A stretch of DNA of 64,000 bases from Mesorhizobium sp. (GCA_019635735.1 JAHBYX010000010.1:1-64000), one strand, 5' to 3'. Positions 25,438-35,688 are shown, numbered from the stretch's first letter. Notes: generated by a model not told the origin, from the sequence alone. Translations and numbers: made by a program.

Positions 25438-26703
25438 ATGGGTACGGACACGGCATTCCTGGAGGGCGTGGCGCGCGCCGAGAAGGAGGTGCGCTCGCTG
25501 TTTTCCCCGACGCCGCTGCAGGAGAACGAGCACCTGTCGCGCAAGTTCGGCGCGCGGGTGCTGCTGAAGCGCGAAGACCTGTCCCCGGTGCGCTCCTACA
25601 AGATCCGCGGCGCGTTCAACTTCTTCCGCAAGGCGCTGAAGGGCGGTTCGAAGGCCGAGCTCTTCGTCTGCGCCTCGGCCGGAAACCACGCGCAGGGATT
25701 CGCCTTCGTCTGCCGCCACTTCGGCAAGAAGGGGGTGGTGTTCATGCCGGTGACGACGCCGCAGCAGAAGATCGACAAGACGCGCATCTTCGGCGGCGAA
25801 TTCGTCGAGATCCGGCTGGTCGGCGACTTCTTCGAGGATTGCCTGCGCGCCGCGCTGGAGTTCGCGGAAGCGGGCGGCGGCCTGATGGTGCCGCCCTTCG
25901 ACCACAAGGACATCATCGAGGGACAGGCGACGGTGGCGGCCGAGATCGCCCGGCAGATGCCGAAGGGCAGGGCGGCCGACATCGTCATCCTGCCGGTCGG
26001 CGGCGGCGGACTGGCCGCCGGCGTGACGCGCTATCTCCGCGACGCAGGCTGGGCCTCGCGCTTCGTCTTCGCCGAGCCGGCCGGGGCGCCCAGCCTGCGC
26101 GACAGCCTCGTGGCCGGAAGGCGGGTGCGGCTGGCAAGCGTCGACAATTTCGTCGACGGCGCGGCGGTGGCCGAGATCGGCCGCGAACCGTTCAGGCAGC
26201 TGAAGGATTTTCCGGCCGAGGCGGTGAAGCTCGTCCCCGAGAACCGCCTCTGCTCGACCATGCTGGAGATGCTCAACATCGAGGGCGTGGTGCTCGAGCC
26301 GGCGGGCGCGCTGGCGATCGACACGCTGAAGGACATTCCGCGCAGGGAATTGAAGGGCAAGACGGTGGTCTGCGTGGTCTCCGGGGGCAATTTCGACTTC
26401 GAGCGCCTGCCGGACGTCAAGGAGCGCTCGCTGCGCTTCGAGGGGCTGAAGAAATATTTCGTCTTCCGCTTCCCGCAGCGGCCCGGCGCGCTGCGCGCCT
26501 TCCTCGACCTGCTGGGACCCGACGACGACATCGCGCGGTTCGAATACCTGAAAAAGTCGGCGCGCAATTTCGGCTCGGTGCTGATCGGCATCGAGACGAA
26601 GGACCGGAAGAACTTCGACCGCCTGCGCGAGCGCTTCGACGCCGCCGGCTGGGCCTATCAGGACATCACCGACAACGAGACATTGGCGGGGCTGCTGATA
26701 TGA
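25438..26703 (+). CDS. ilvA: Threonine dehydratase (threonine ammonia-lyase)
   Basis: PLP enzyme that converts threonine to 2-oxobutanoate, first step of isoleucine synthesis. The 421-residue protein has the PLP lysine in VRSYKIRGAF (Lys55), SAGNHAQG for the substrate carboxylate, and the PVGGGGLAAG phosphate loop. A single short ACT-like regulatory domain follows, beginning FRFPQRPGALRAFLD. This is the shorter form common in Alphaproteobacteria. A degenerate copy of its last ~62 bases lies 524 bp downstream. Confidence 0.95.
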   Translation: MGTDTAFLEGVARAEKEVRSLFSPTPLQENEHLSRKFGARVLLKREDLSPVRSYKIRGAFNFFRKALKGGSKAELFVCASAGNHAQGFAFVCRHFGKKGVVFMPVTTPQQKIDKTRIFGGEFVEIRLVGDFFEDCLRAALEFAEAGGGLMVPPFDHKDIIEGQATVAAEIARQMPKGRAADIVILPVGGGGLAAGVTRYLRDAGWASRFVFAEPAGAPSLRDSLVAGRRVRLASVDNFVDGAAVAEIGREPFRQLKDFPAEAVKLVPENRLCSTMLEMLNIEGVVLEPAGALAIDTLKDIPRRELKGKTVVCVVSGGNFDFERLPDVKERSLRFEGLKKYFVFRFPQRPGALRAFLDLLGPDDDIARFEYLKKSARNFGSVLIGIETKDRKNFDRLRERFDAAGWAYQDITDNETLAGLLI

Positions 26704-26767
26704 GGGCGGCGTTGAAAGTGACCCAAGGGAAGGTTAATGTCGGGTCGTCTCACCGTCGGAGGGGAAG

Positions 26768-27157
26768 GTGTTCAAGCTCGTCTGCATTCTCAATGCGCTG
26801 ATGGTCCTTCCGTTTGCGGTCAGCGTGCTGATCGCTCCCGACTTCACCTTCGGCCAGTTCGGCATCGATCTGGGGGCGGAAGGCGCCGGCGTGGCGCGCG
26901 GCTACGGGGCGACCGCGCTCGGCTGGGGCATCGCCTGCGTGCTTTTGCGCGACGCTGCCGATGCCGGGGTCGTCCGTGGGATGCTGATCGCCTCGCTGGT
27001 CTTCAATGCCGTCGAGGTTGTGATCCAGGTTCCGGTCGCGCTGTCGGGAATTGCGACTGCGATGATCTGGACGACCATCGTCGGCCATGCAGTGGTGGCG
27101 GTGCTGAGCGCGGTTGCCCTGTCCAGGCCCACCGGAGCCGCACTCATCGCCCACTAG
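26768..27157 (+). CDS. Small hydrophobic membrane protein
   Basis: A 129-residue protein of unknown function with four likely membrane helices (about 1-22, 40-62, 68-92, 95-120) and few charges. It begins with GTG at 26768, five bases after GGAGGGGAAG, so translation is well supported. It lies between the end of ilvA and a decayed duplicate of that end, which suggests that it arrived or was rearranged there. I do not recognise a domain; it loosely resembles DUF4345-type four-helix proteins. Confidence 0.75.
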   Translation: MFKLVCILNALMVLPFAVSVLIAPDFTFGQFGIDLGAEGAGVARGYGATALGWGIACVLLRDAADAGVVRGMLIASLVFNAVEVVIQVPVALSGIATAMIWTTIVGHAVVAVLSAVALSRPTGAALIAH

Positions 27158-27226
27158 GCGATCTGCCGCCGGCCGGGCAATCAGGATATCGCCGGCAACG
27201 CCACGCTGGCGGGGCTGCTGATCTGA
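27158..27226 (+). pseudogene. Degenerate duplicate of the ilvA 3' end
   Basis: Positions 27179-27226 match the last 48 bases of ilvA (26656-26703) at about four of five positions, including GGCGGGGCTGCTGAT and the stop codon. They translate to NQDIAGNATLAGLLI against YQDITDNETLAGLLI in ilvA. The match continues upstream through GCCGCCGGC (27165-27173 versus 26641-26649) with a one-base deletion, so the copy is out of frame and dead. It starts directly after the stop of the small membrane gene. Confidence 0.8.
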
Positions 27227-27328
27227 GTGGGACGGATTGACCATCCCTCCAGGAACGTCATTCCCGGGCCTGCCAGAATTTGCCGATATTGACGGTTATG
27301 GTGTCGTCATTTTCTGTGACGACAGTAG

Positions 27329-27396
27329 ATTCTCGGGACAAGCCCGAGAATGACGGCGTTAGGTGAGAATGACGGCGCGGGGTGAGATTGACGGCG
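27329..27396. repeat. Rhizobial palindrome plus a 19-bp tandem repeat
   Basis: ATTCTCGGG (27329-27337) and CCCGAGAAT (27343-27351) form a perfect 9-bp inverted repeat with spacer ACAAG, a widespread rhizobial intergenic element. From 27346 the unit GAGAATGACGGCG recurs at 27365 and, with one change, at 27384, a 19-bp period. The last unit runs into the ribosome site GGCGAGGAGG of the next gene. Confidence 0.8.
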
Positions 27397-27410
27397 AGGA
27401 GGTTCGAGAT

Positions 27411-27953
27411 TTGGCGCGCGCGAAAACCGTCTACATCCTGCTCTTCCGCGGCGTCGGCGGGGCGACGCAATTGCCGGTGAAGCAGCTGCGCGAGAAGCTG
27501 ACCGAAGCGGGCTTCGACAAGGTCGCGACCTATATCAACAGCGGCAATGCGGCGCTTTCGAGCGGCAAGGGGCGCGAGACGGTGAGAGCGGAGGTCGCGA
27601 AGATCTGCAAGGCCGAGTTCGGTTTCGACAAGGACATCCATGTCGTGACGCGCGAGGAGTGGGCGGACCTGATCGCGAAGAACCCGTTCAAAGACGCGCT
27701 CGACGTGCCGAAATTCCTGCACGCAGCGGTGCTGGCGGACGACCCGCCGAAGGGCGCAGTGGAGAAGCTGCGCGAGGCGGCGGCGGACGGGGAGCGGATC
27801 GAGGTGGTCGAGCGCGTCGCCTATCTGCACACGCCGAACGGGTTCGGGACGTCGAAGCTTGCCGTGAAGTTCGACAAGGGGATCGGCGTGGCGAACACGG
27901 CGCGCAACTGGAACACGGTGGTGAAGCTGATGGAGATGGCGGAGGGGATGTGA
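27411..27953 (+). CDS. DUF1697 family protein
   Basis: A 180-residue cytosolic protein of the DUF1697 family, whose function is unknown. Family signs are YILLFRGVGGATQLPVKQLRE at the start, TYINSGNAALSSGKG, and the NPFKD...KFLHAAVL segment; the normal family length is about 175-180. I place the start at TTG 27411 (LARAKTVYIL) because GGCGAGGAGG lies eight bases upstream; the earlier ATGs at 27363 and 27369 come from the tandem repeat. An evolved start site built from a repeat unit is likely. Confidence 0.87.
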   Translation: MARAKTVYILLFRGVGGATQLPVKQLREKLTEAGFDKVATYINSGNAALSSGKGRETVRAEVAKICKAEFGFDKDIHVVTREEWADLIAKNPFKDALDVPKFLHAAVLADDPPKGAVEKLREAAADGERIEVVERVAYLHTPNGFGTSKLAVKFDKGIGVANTARNWNTVVKLMEMAEGM

Positions 27954-28038
27954 GGGGATCCGACAGCGCCGCCGGCCGGGTCGACCGACAACGGCTATGT
28001 CGCGCCCGCATTGCACGCCTTACGCGTGGAGAGGGGAG

Positions 28039-29208
28039 ATGATGCGTCTGCTGGCATGCCTCGTGGCGATCGTGCTCGGCACCGCAGTGCTGCTTCTCGC
28101 TGCTGGCGCCCAGATGGACCCTGCAGGCAGCGCGTTCGCGATGATCGGGTCCCTCGTCTGGACGACGGTCGGGCCGCACCTTCTCGTCGTCGCGCTGCTG
28201 TCCGTTACTCTGGCGTCGCTCGGCCTCCGTCAAGGCCCTCGGCGGATCGGCCTGGCGGCGGTCGTGATCGCCACCGTCGCGGCGATCGGATCCGGCTGGA
28301 TCGTGGGCCGGATCGCGGTCGCCACACGGGCCGCAGGCGGCAGCCTGGACCCGGTTGCGGCGTTTCTGCTGACCACGATGCGCGAACCTGCCCCGGACGT
28401 GATCGAGACGATTGCGACTGTCGAGGGGCGGGACCTTAAGGCGGCAGTCTATCGAGCGGCCCTCGGCGGCTCCGGACCCTCGCCGATGCTCGTCTATATC
28501 CACGGCGGCGGCTTCATGGCAGGGACCATCACCGAGACGGCGGCGGATCTGCGCTGGTTCGCCGACCGCCGCTGGCTGGCGGTCAGCGTCGACTACCGCG
28601 TCTTCGCACCGGGGGAGCCGACCTGGGACAAGGCCACGCCGGACGCCGCCTGCGGCCTGGCCTGGGCGCACGCGAACGCGGCGCGGCTGGGCGGCGATGC
28701 GTCCCGCCTCGTGCTGATGGGCGATTCGGCCGGCGGCAACCTGGCCATCAACGTCGGATACGGTGCGGGGACCGGCAAGATCGCTTCGGGCTGCGGCGGC
28801 GCGGTCCCGGTGCCCCGGGCGATAGCCGTGCAATATCCCGCCGTCGACCCGGGTGCGATCTACGAGCGAGGCTACCCGATCCCCGGCTTCGAACCGGCGA
28901 TGCTGATGACAGGCTATGTCGGCGGCCGACCCGAGCAGTATCCGGACCGAATCGCGGCGATCAGCTCCGCGACCTATGTTCACCCGGGCGCGCCGAAGAC
29001 ACTGATCATCGCCCCCGACAAGGACAGCCTCGTCGTGTCCGACAGTGTCCGTGCCTTCGCGGAGACGGCGAGCGCCGCCGGTGTCGAGGTCGAACTCGTG
29101 CGCATGCCCTACGCCAACCATATCTTCAACCAGATCGCCGCCAACTCGCTGGGCAACCAGGCGAGCCGAACCATCCGGTTGCGGTTCATGGAACAGGCGG
29201 TGCGGTGA
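28039..29208 (+). CDS. Membrane-anchored HSL-type esterase/lipase
   Basis: A 389-residue protein with three N-terminal hydrophobic segments (roughly 2-22, 32-53, 58-84) followed by an alpha/beta hydrolase domain of the hormone-sensitive-lipase group: oxyanion motif YIHGGGFMAG, nucleophile elbow LMGDSAGGNLA, then IAPDKDSLV and a catalytic His in YANHIFNQ. The domain would face the periplasm or the membrane surface. The start is ATGATG at 28039 with GAGGGGAG before it. The substrate is unknown. Confidence 0.85.
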   Translation: MMRLLACLVAIVLGTAVLLLAAGAQMDPAGSAFAMIGSLVWTTVGPHLLVVALLSVTLASLGLRQGPRRIGLAAVVIATVAAIGSGWIVGRIAVATRAAGGSLDPVAAFLLTTMREPAPDVIETIATVEGRDLKAAVYRAALGGSGPSPMLVYIHGGGFMAGTITETAADLRWFADRRWLAVSVDYRVFAPGEPTWDKATPDAACGLAWAHANAARLGGDASRLVLMGDSAGGNLAINVGYGAGTGKIASGCGGAVPVPRAIAVQYPAVDPGAIYERGYPIPGFEPAMLMTGYVGGRPEQYPDRIAAISSATYVHPGAPKTLIIAPDKDSLVVSDSVRAFAETASAAGVEVELVRMPYANHIFNQIAANSLGNQASRTIRLRFMEQAVR

Positions 29209-29577
29209 CACAGGTGCATGCGGACGCCGCGCAGGCCGCGGCTCCGGACCATGCGCCCGAAGGCGTCCAGGTGCTTTGGCCATTGCCTTTTGCCGCGAAC
29301 TCCCCCATATGCCAGCCCATAGGCGCTTGGGCCGCACGTCGCGGCTTTCTCCAATGAGACTTCGTCGCGTCTGTTTCGTCCCGTCTCGCGACGGCCGGCG
29401 GACAAGCCCCGCGGCATGATGCATGCGGGCGCGACAGCGCAAACGAGCGGGTTATCCGCCGCCTTGTCGTTTCACGAACATCCCTGACGGTCGGGTTGCG
29501 CCCCGGGTCCGTCGTTGCGCGCGGCCGGTGACGGCTGCCAGAGCGCGGCCGATGACGGCCGCCGAAGGAAGAGCATT
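29209..29577 (+). other. Leader of the DEAD-box gene, with a 21-bp direct repeat
   Basis: No gene is supported in these 369 bases. Just upstream of the helicase ribosome site, GCGCGGCCGGTGACGGCTGCC (29519-29539) is repeated with two differences at 29543-29563. The layout suits a long, possibly regulatory 5' leader as seen on some cold-induced helicase mRNAs, but no known RNA family is recognised. Confidence 0.5.
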
Positions 29578-30969
<1,392 letters not shown>

Positions 30970-30990
30970 ACTCGCCGCCTGACCCAACCG

Positions 30991-31011
30991 ACGGCCCCCT
31001 CGCGGGGCCGT
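30991..31011 (+). terminator. Hairpin after the DEAD-box gene
   Basis: ACGGCCCC (30991-30998) pairs with GGGGCCGT (31004-31011) around CTCGC, 22 bp after the stop. No T run follows, so termination efficiency is uncertain. Confidence 0.5.
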
Positions 31012-31099
31012 TGGCACATTGATGACCTTGCCATCATCGTTTACCCCGGCCTGAGACAGGCGGCCGCAGAGCCGCCGGCAACAATCGGGAAACGCTTAC

Positions 31100-32299
31100 A
31101 TGGCGGGCATCGCAGCCCTGACGGCGGCCTATGTGCTGTCGCAATTCTTCCGCTCCTTCCTCGCCGTGCTGACGCCGGCGCTGATGGCCGAACTCGGCGC
31201 GACGAAGGCCGATCTGTCGGTCGCGTCCGGCGCCTGGTTCATCGCGTTCGCGCTGATGCAGTTCGTCGTCGGCGTATCGCTCGACCGCTTCGGGCCGAAG
31301 CGCACGGCCGCGGTGCTGCTCGGCATCTGCGGGGGCGGGGGCGCGTTCCTGTTCGCCGCCGCCACCACGCCGTGGATGGTGACGTTCGCGATGGCGCTGA
31401 TCGGCATGGGATGCGCGCCGGTGCTGATGGCCTCGGTGTTCATCTTCGCGCGCGAATTCTCGCCGGCGCGGCTGGCGATATTGACCTCGACGCTGATCGG
31501 CGTCGGTTCGGCGGGCAATGTGTTCGGCACGTCGCCGCTTGCCGCAGCGGCGGAGGCCTTCGGCTGGCGCTGGGTGATCGCTGCGCTGGGCGTGCTGACC
31601 ATCGCGGTCGCGCTGGCGATCGCTGTCCTCGTGCGCGATCCGGCGAAGCCACAGGGGCATGACGGCTCCACCGGCTTTGCCGGCTATCTCGAACTGTTCC
31701 GGCTGCGGGTGCTATGGCCGCTCATCCCGCTGACGGCGATCAACTACGCGCCAGCGGTCGGTATCCGAGGCCTGTGGGCGGGCCCCTATCTCGCCGACGT
31801 CTACGGGGCGAGCGCCCTTGTCATCGGCCAGGTGACGCTGTTCATGGCCCTTGCGATGGTCGCCGGGAACTTCATCTACGGGCCGCTCGACCAGATCTTG
31901 CGCACCCGCAAATGGGTGGCGGCGACCGGCAATCTCCTGAGCCTTTCCGCGGTCCTCTGGCTTGCCTTCCATGCAGGCGGCGGGATTGGCGCCGATACGG
32001 TGGTGCTCGTGCTCATCGGCATCACCGGCGCGAGCTACGGGCTTCTCATGGCGCATGCGCGTGCCTTCCTGCCGGCGCACCTGACGGGCAGGGGTGTTAC
32101 GCTGATGAACTTCTTCTCGATCGGCGGCGTCGGCGCGATGCAGTTCGCGACCGGTGCGGTCGTCACCGCGTCGACCGTGCCGGGCGAACCGACGGCGGCC
32201 TACCGGACGCTGTTCCTGTTCTATGCGGCGATGCTTGTCGTGGCGCTTGTCGCCTACCTGTCCGCAAAGGACGCCAAGCCTGCGGCGATCCGCGGCTGA
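31100..32299 (+). CDS. MFS transporter
   Basis: A 399-residue major-facilitator carrier with about 12 membrane helices. The loop after helix 2 is VGVSLDRFGPKRT (motif A form: G-x-x-x-D-R-x-G-x-K/R), and GIRGLWAGPYLADVYG in the second half is typical of a rhizobial MFS branch. The substrate is not readable. It lies 130 bp after the DEAD-box gene and is convergent with a TetR regulator whose 3' end is 4 bp away. Confidence 0.88.
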   Translation: MAGIAALTAAYVLSQFFRSFLAVLTPALMAELGATKADLSVASGAWFIAFALMQFVVGVSLDRFGPKRTAAVLLGICGGGGAFLFAAATTPWMVTFAMALIGMGCAPVLMASVFIFAREFSPARLAILTSTLIGVGSAGNVFGTSPLAAAAEAFGWRWVIAALGVLTIAVALAIAVLVRDPAKPQGHDGSTGFAGYLELFRLRVLWPLIPLTAINYAPAVGIRGLWAGPYLADVYGASALVIGQVTLFMALAMVAGNFIYGPLDQILRTRKWVAATGNLLSLSAVLWLAFHAGGGIGADTVVLVLIGITGASYGLLMAHARAFLPAHLTGRGVTLMNFFSIGGVGAMQFATGAVVTASTVPGEPTAAYRTLFLFYAAMLVVALVAYLSAKDAKPAAIRG

Positions 32300-32303
32300 C
32301 GCC

Positions 32304-32996
32304 CTATCCGTCCGCGCGGGGGCGCGCCGGCCTGGCGGCGAAGAAGCGCTGCGCGATCTCCTGCGGAGACGGCGGTCTCGTGAGCACCGGAATAAGGGCG
32401 ATATCGCCCAGCATCCGGGCGCTCATCATGCGCTCGTCGATGCCGATCATCGCCCGGTCCTGGTTCGAGTAGCAGGCGTAGCCGTGAGGCGCCATCACGA
32501 GATAGCCGGCGATCCGGTAGGGGTCGCCGGGGATGATGTCGCCTTCGGCCTGGCAGCGTTCGATGGCATCGACGAGCGACTTGAGCGCGTCGGCATTGAT
32601 GCGCTCGCGCGATTTGGCGCGGCTCACCTCCTCGCTGCGATTGCCGAACATCAGCCAGAACGCACCGGGGTTTTCCGCCGCGAAGCGGATGTAGGCGTCG
32701 TTCAGCGCATCCAGCTGATCGAGACCTCTGGGGCCGGCCCTGGAAAGCTCGACCTGCTGGTAGCGGCGCAGTTCGGCAAAGCCCCGCGCCGCCAAGGCCT
32801 CGAGCAGGGCCGCCTTGTCGGCGAAATGGCGGTAGACGGCCGGGTGGGACACGCCGGTGGCCGCCGCCAGTTCCCGCAAGGAGAAGTCGGGGCTTTGCCG
32901 CTCGGCGATGAAGCCGAGCGCAGCCTCTTCCAATGCGGCGCGCAGATCGTGGTGATGGTAGCCGGTCTTCTTTCCGGCGCTTTGCGAAAGGCCCAT
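32304..32996 (-). CDS. TetR/AcrR family transcriptional regulator
   Basis: A 230-residue repressor. The N-terminal helix-turn-helix is clear (FSLRELAAATGVSHPAVYRHFADKAALLEAL), followed by an all-helical ligand domain with TetR_C-like features (LMFGNRSEEVSRAK...). A GYHHHDLRAALEEAA run precedes the first helix. The start is the ATG at 32996 (MGLSQSAGK) with GGGGAA close by; the longer frame to 33119 runs through the promoter. It is divergent from the serine hydrolase gene, and a good palindrome lies in the shared promoter region, so it probably represses that gene and itself. Confidence 0.9.
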   Translation of the reverse strand: MGLSQSAGKKTGYHHHDLRAALEEAALGFIAERQSPDFSLRELAAATGVSHPAVYRHFADKAALLEALAARGFAELRRYQQVELSRAGPRGLDQLDALNDAYIRFAAENPGAFWLMFGNRSEEVSRAKSRERINADALKSLVDAIERCQAEGDIIPGDPYRIAGYLVMAPHGYACYSNQDRAMIGIDERMMSARMLGDIALIPVLTRPPSPQEIAQRFFAARPARPRADG

Positions 32997-33107
32997 GCGT
33001 TCCCCAATCCCCCGACACGGGGCAGTCCGGCGGCGGACCATTCGGTGGTCATCCGGACGGACAGCGATACCGGCACTGCGGACTATTGACGAGTCCTTCG
33101 TTTCAGG

Positions 33108-33130
33108 CAATGTTACCAATGGTTACATTG
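33108..33130. promoter_or_regulatory. TetR-type operator palindrome
   Basis: CAATGTTACC (33108-33117) and GGTTACATTG (33121-33130) flank AAT, a 10-bp inverted repeat with one mismatch per arm. It sits 112 bp upstream of the regulator start and 90 bp upstream of the serine hydrolase start. TATAAC at 33131-33136 could be a -10 box partly covered by it. Confidence 0.65.
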
Positions 33131-33219
33131 TATAACAATCAATGGAACCAGACCCAAGGCGAGCGGCGAGGAGGAGTGCCGCCCGCCGGGAGGGGCCGAT
33201 CAACACGGGAGGTATCTTC

Positions 33220-34452
33220 ATGTCGAAATTCAATCTCGCGGCGGGCATTTGTCCGCTTGCCATGGCTGCAGCGCTGTTCGGGGCGGTTCCGCAGGCGATG
33301 GCCCAGGACGACGCACGCTGGCTCACGCCGACGATGATCAATGCTCGCGCGCACATGTTCGAGCCGAGCCTGAACTACCTGACGTTCCAGCACATGGACC
33401 AGATGTTCGCGACCCGCGGCGTGGCCGCGGGCGGCGACGTCTGGGACCTGCAGAGCGAATCCGTCGCCCTGGAGGGCGAATACACGATCGGCGGCAAGAC
33501 GATGAGCCTGACCGACGCGCTCGAAGCCACGGCCACCAATGCGCTCGTCGTCGTCAAGGGCGGCAAGATCGTGCATGAGACCTATCGCAACGGCAGCGAT
33601 GCCAAGACGCGCTTCCTCACCTTCTCCGTCGCCAAGTCCTATGTCTCGACGCTGATCGGGCTGGCGCTGTCGGACGGTGCGATCAAGAGCCTCGACGACA
33701 AGGTGACGGATTACCTGCCGGAGATGAAGGGCACGGGCTATGACGGCCCGACGATTCGCGACCTCCTGCGCATGCGCTCGGGCGTCGACTGGCTGGAGGT
33801 TTATCAGTTCGGCAGCGAGACGCAGCTGACGAAGGTGCACGACAATTCGCTGGTCGCCTATCGCTACCGGTGGTGCGACTATGCGGCCAAGGAATCGAAG
33901 GCGGGGCCGAACAAGCCCGACGCCGTCTTCAACTACGCGACGCTCGACACAAGCGTGCTCGGCTGCATCCTCGAGAAGGCGGTGGGCAAGACCGGTTCGG
34001 AATACATGTCCGAGAAGCTGTGGAAGCCGGCCGGCATGGAGAGCGACGCTTACTGGATCATGGACGGACCGGATTCGGTGGGGCGCGAATTCTTCGGCGC
34101 CGGGCTCGCCGTCACGGCGCGCGACCACGCCCGCTTCGGCCTGATGTTCCTCAACGGCGGCATGGCCAACGGCAAGCAGGTGGTGCCGGCCGACTGGGTA
34201 CGCCAGGCGACCGTGCCGGACGAGGGCTACGAGCCCGTCGCCCCAGGCGAGCCGATCGGGTACCAGTATCAGTGGTGGACGTTCGCTGGCTCGGACGCTT
34301 ACGCGGCGATGGGGCTGCACCACCAGTTCATCTATGTCGATCCGACAAATGACATGGTGATCGTCAAGATCACGCACACGCCCGAGCCTGTCGGGCGCGA
34401 CGAGGAAAACCTCGCGCTGTTCGCGCAGATCGCAGAACGCCTGAGCAAGTAG
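33220..34452 (+). CDS. Periplasmic serine hydrolase, class C beta-lactamase fold
   Basis: A 410-residue exported enzyme of the beta-lactamase/6-aminohexanoate-dimer hydrolase group (NylB-like) and not a classical resistance enzyme. Signal peptide residues 1-28 (ending QAMAQ). The catalytic SxxK is SVAK (Ser136, Lys139) in LTFSVAKSYVSTLIG, and the second motif is the Tyr of NYATLD (Tyr239). GMESDAYW and a late MGLHHQFIY replace the usual KTG box. The start is the ATG at 33220, with GGGAGG upstream. It is the divergent partner of the TetR gene, so it is probably induced by a ligand of that regulator. Confidence 0.88.
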   Translation: MSKFNLAAGICPLAMAAALFGAVPQAMAQDDARWLTPTMINARAHMFEPSLNYLTFQHMDQMFATRGVAAGGDVWDLQSESVALEGEYTIGGKTMSLTDALEATATNALVVVKGGKIVHETYRNGSDAKTRFLTFSVAKSYVSTLIGLALSDGAIKSLDDKVTDYLPEMKGTGYDGPTIRDLLRMRSGVDWLEVYQFGSETQLTKVHDNSLVAYRYRWCDYAAKESKAGPNKPDAVFNYATLDTSVLGCILEKAVGKTGSEYMSEKLWKPAGMESDAYWIMDGPDSVGREFFGAGLAVTARDHARFGLMFLNGGMANGKQVVPADWVRQATVPDEGYEPVAPGEPIGYQYQWWTFAGSDAYAAMGLHHQFIYVDPTNDMVIVKITHTPEPVGRDEENLALFAQIAERLSK

Positions 34453-34472
34453 GCGCGAGAGAGCCGGCCATT

Positions 34473-34499
34473 GCCGGCGGCGGATTTTCCGCCGCCGGC
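34473..34499. terminator. Very stable hairpin after the serine hydrolase gene
   Basis: GCCGGCGGCGG (34473-34483) pairs perfectly with CCGCCGCCGGC (34489-34499) around ATTTT, 20 bp after the stop. It separates two convergent genes and may act in both directions; no T run follows. Confidence 0.6.
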
Positions 34500-34589
34500 C
34501 GTCGGGTGGGTGCCGATGGTGTTCCAATCCTTCGCCAGCCTAGCGGCGGAAGTGGGCCTATTGCCGGCTCGCGGAATTGATCCTGAATA

Positions 34590-35570
34590 TCAGGGTGTCA
34601 GGCCAAGCGACTTTATCCATTCGATAATCTTATTCGCCGTGGGCTCCGTCATCTTCGGCGACAGCGCATCTCCGGCGAGCACGTGGCTGGACGGATCGCC
34701 GGGGTTGTCGACGGCCATCAGCTGGTGCGGGCCGCCCCAGGCGGCGGCGACGGCCTTGGCCTCGTCCGGCTTGATCACCTGGTCGCCGTCGCTGACGATG
34801 AACAGGGCCGGGATAGTGACCTTGTCGTAGGACTGCCGGCGGGCCAGCGCCACGGTCGCGGCCATCGGCAGCGTCGCCTTCGTCGGATAGGTGTAGGTCC
34901 AGAACTGTTTCTGAAGATCGTTGGCGGGCTCGAAGCCACGCTCCTTGCCGATCAGCAGTTCGGCGATCTGCAGGCCCCAGGGACCGGTGAGCAGGCCGGC
35001 GCCCGAGGCCTGGACGCCGAAATTGGGCGAGATCAGCACCAACGCGGCGACGTCCTTCGACAACGCGGGCTGGGCCGCCGCGTAGGCCGCCAGGCTGCCG
35101 CCGGTCGAGGTGGCGATGACGATGACCTTTTCGCCGATGGCGCGGCCGATGGCGAGCGCTTCGGCCGTATCGTTGATCCAGCCGTTGAGGCTGGCATCGC
35201 CCATCGCGGCGTTGTCCTGGCCGTGGCCGGCCAGGCGCGTGAAATAGAGGTTCGCGCCGAGCGCGGCTGCGACCTTGTCGGGGAGGGGACGGACTTCGCC
35301 CTTCGAGGCGGAAAAGCCGTGGATGTAGACGATCGACAGAGGGGTCTTGGCGCGGGACGCGGGATAGGCCCAGACGATTTCCTTGGCGAGTCCGGGGCGG
35401 ATGTTGGCGACCTTGGCCTCCGCGGCGGCAAGATAGGCCTGAGGGTCGGCGCCTATCGAAGCGGGGTCGAAGGTCACTGTTGCCTCGCTCGGGGTGCGGG
35501 GACCGAGGAGATAGAGGGCGCCGAGGCCGGCAAAGACCAGGATGACGAGAATGACGATGATCCGCCCCAC
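34590..35570 (-). CDS. Alpha/beta hydrolase with N-terminal membrane anchor
   Basis: A 326-residue serine hydrolase. One hydrophobic helix (residues 2-22) anchors it, and the fold follows: VYIHGFSASKGE for the oxyanion hole, VIATSTGGSLA as a variant nucleophile elbow (Ser in T-S-T-G-G), FIVSDGDQVI for the Asp and SSHVLAGD for the His. It resembles monoglyceride-lipase or carboxylesterase relatives. The start is GTG at 35570, four bases after GGGAGGG; the open frame to 35690 overlaps the divergent carrier gene. Confidence 0.84.
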   Translation of the reverse strand: MGRIIVILVILVFAGLGALYLLGPRTPSEATVTFDPASIGADPQAYLAAAEAKVANIRPGLAKEIVWAYPASRAKTPLSIVYIHGFSASKGEVRPLPDKVAAALGANLYFTRLAGHGQDNAAMGDASLNGWINDTAEALAIGRAIGEKVIVIATSTGGSLAAYAAAQPALSKDVAALVLISPNFGVQASGAGLLTGPWGLQIAELLIGKERGFEPANDLQKQFWTYTYPTKATLPMAATVALARRQSYDKVTIPALFIVSDGDQVIKPDEAKAVAAAWGGPHQLMAVDNPGDPSSHVLAGDALSPKMTEPTANKIIEWIKSLGLTP

Positions 35571-35688
35571 AGGACCCTCCCGACCCGAGACCGCCCATCG
35601 GTAGCTTGCAAAAAGGCGGTGTGCAATCGCGGCAATGAAACCGGCGCGGCAAATGCCGCGTATAGCAGAGGAAACCGGACGGGGCCGC

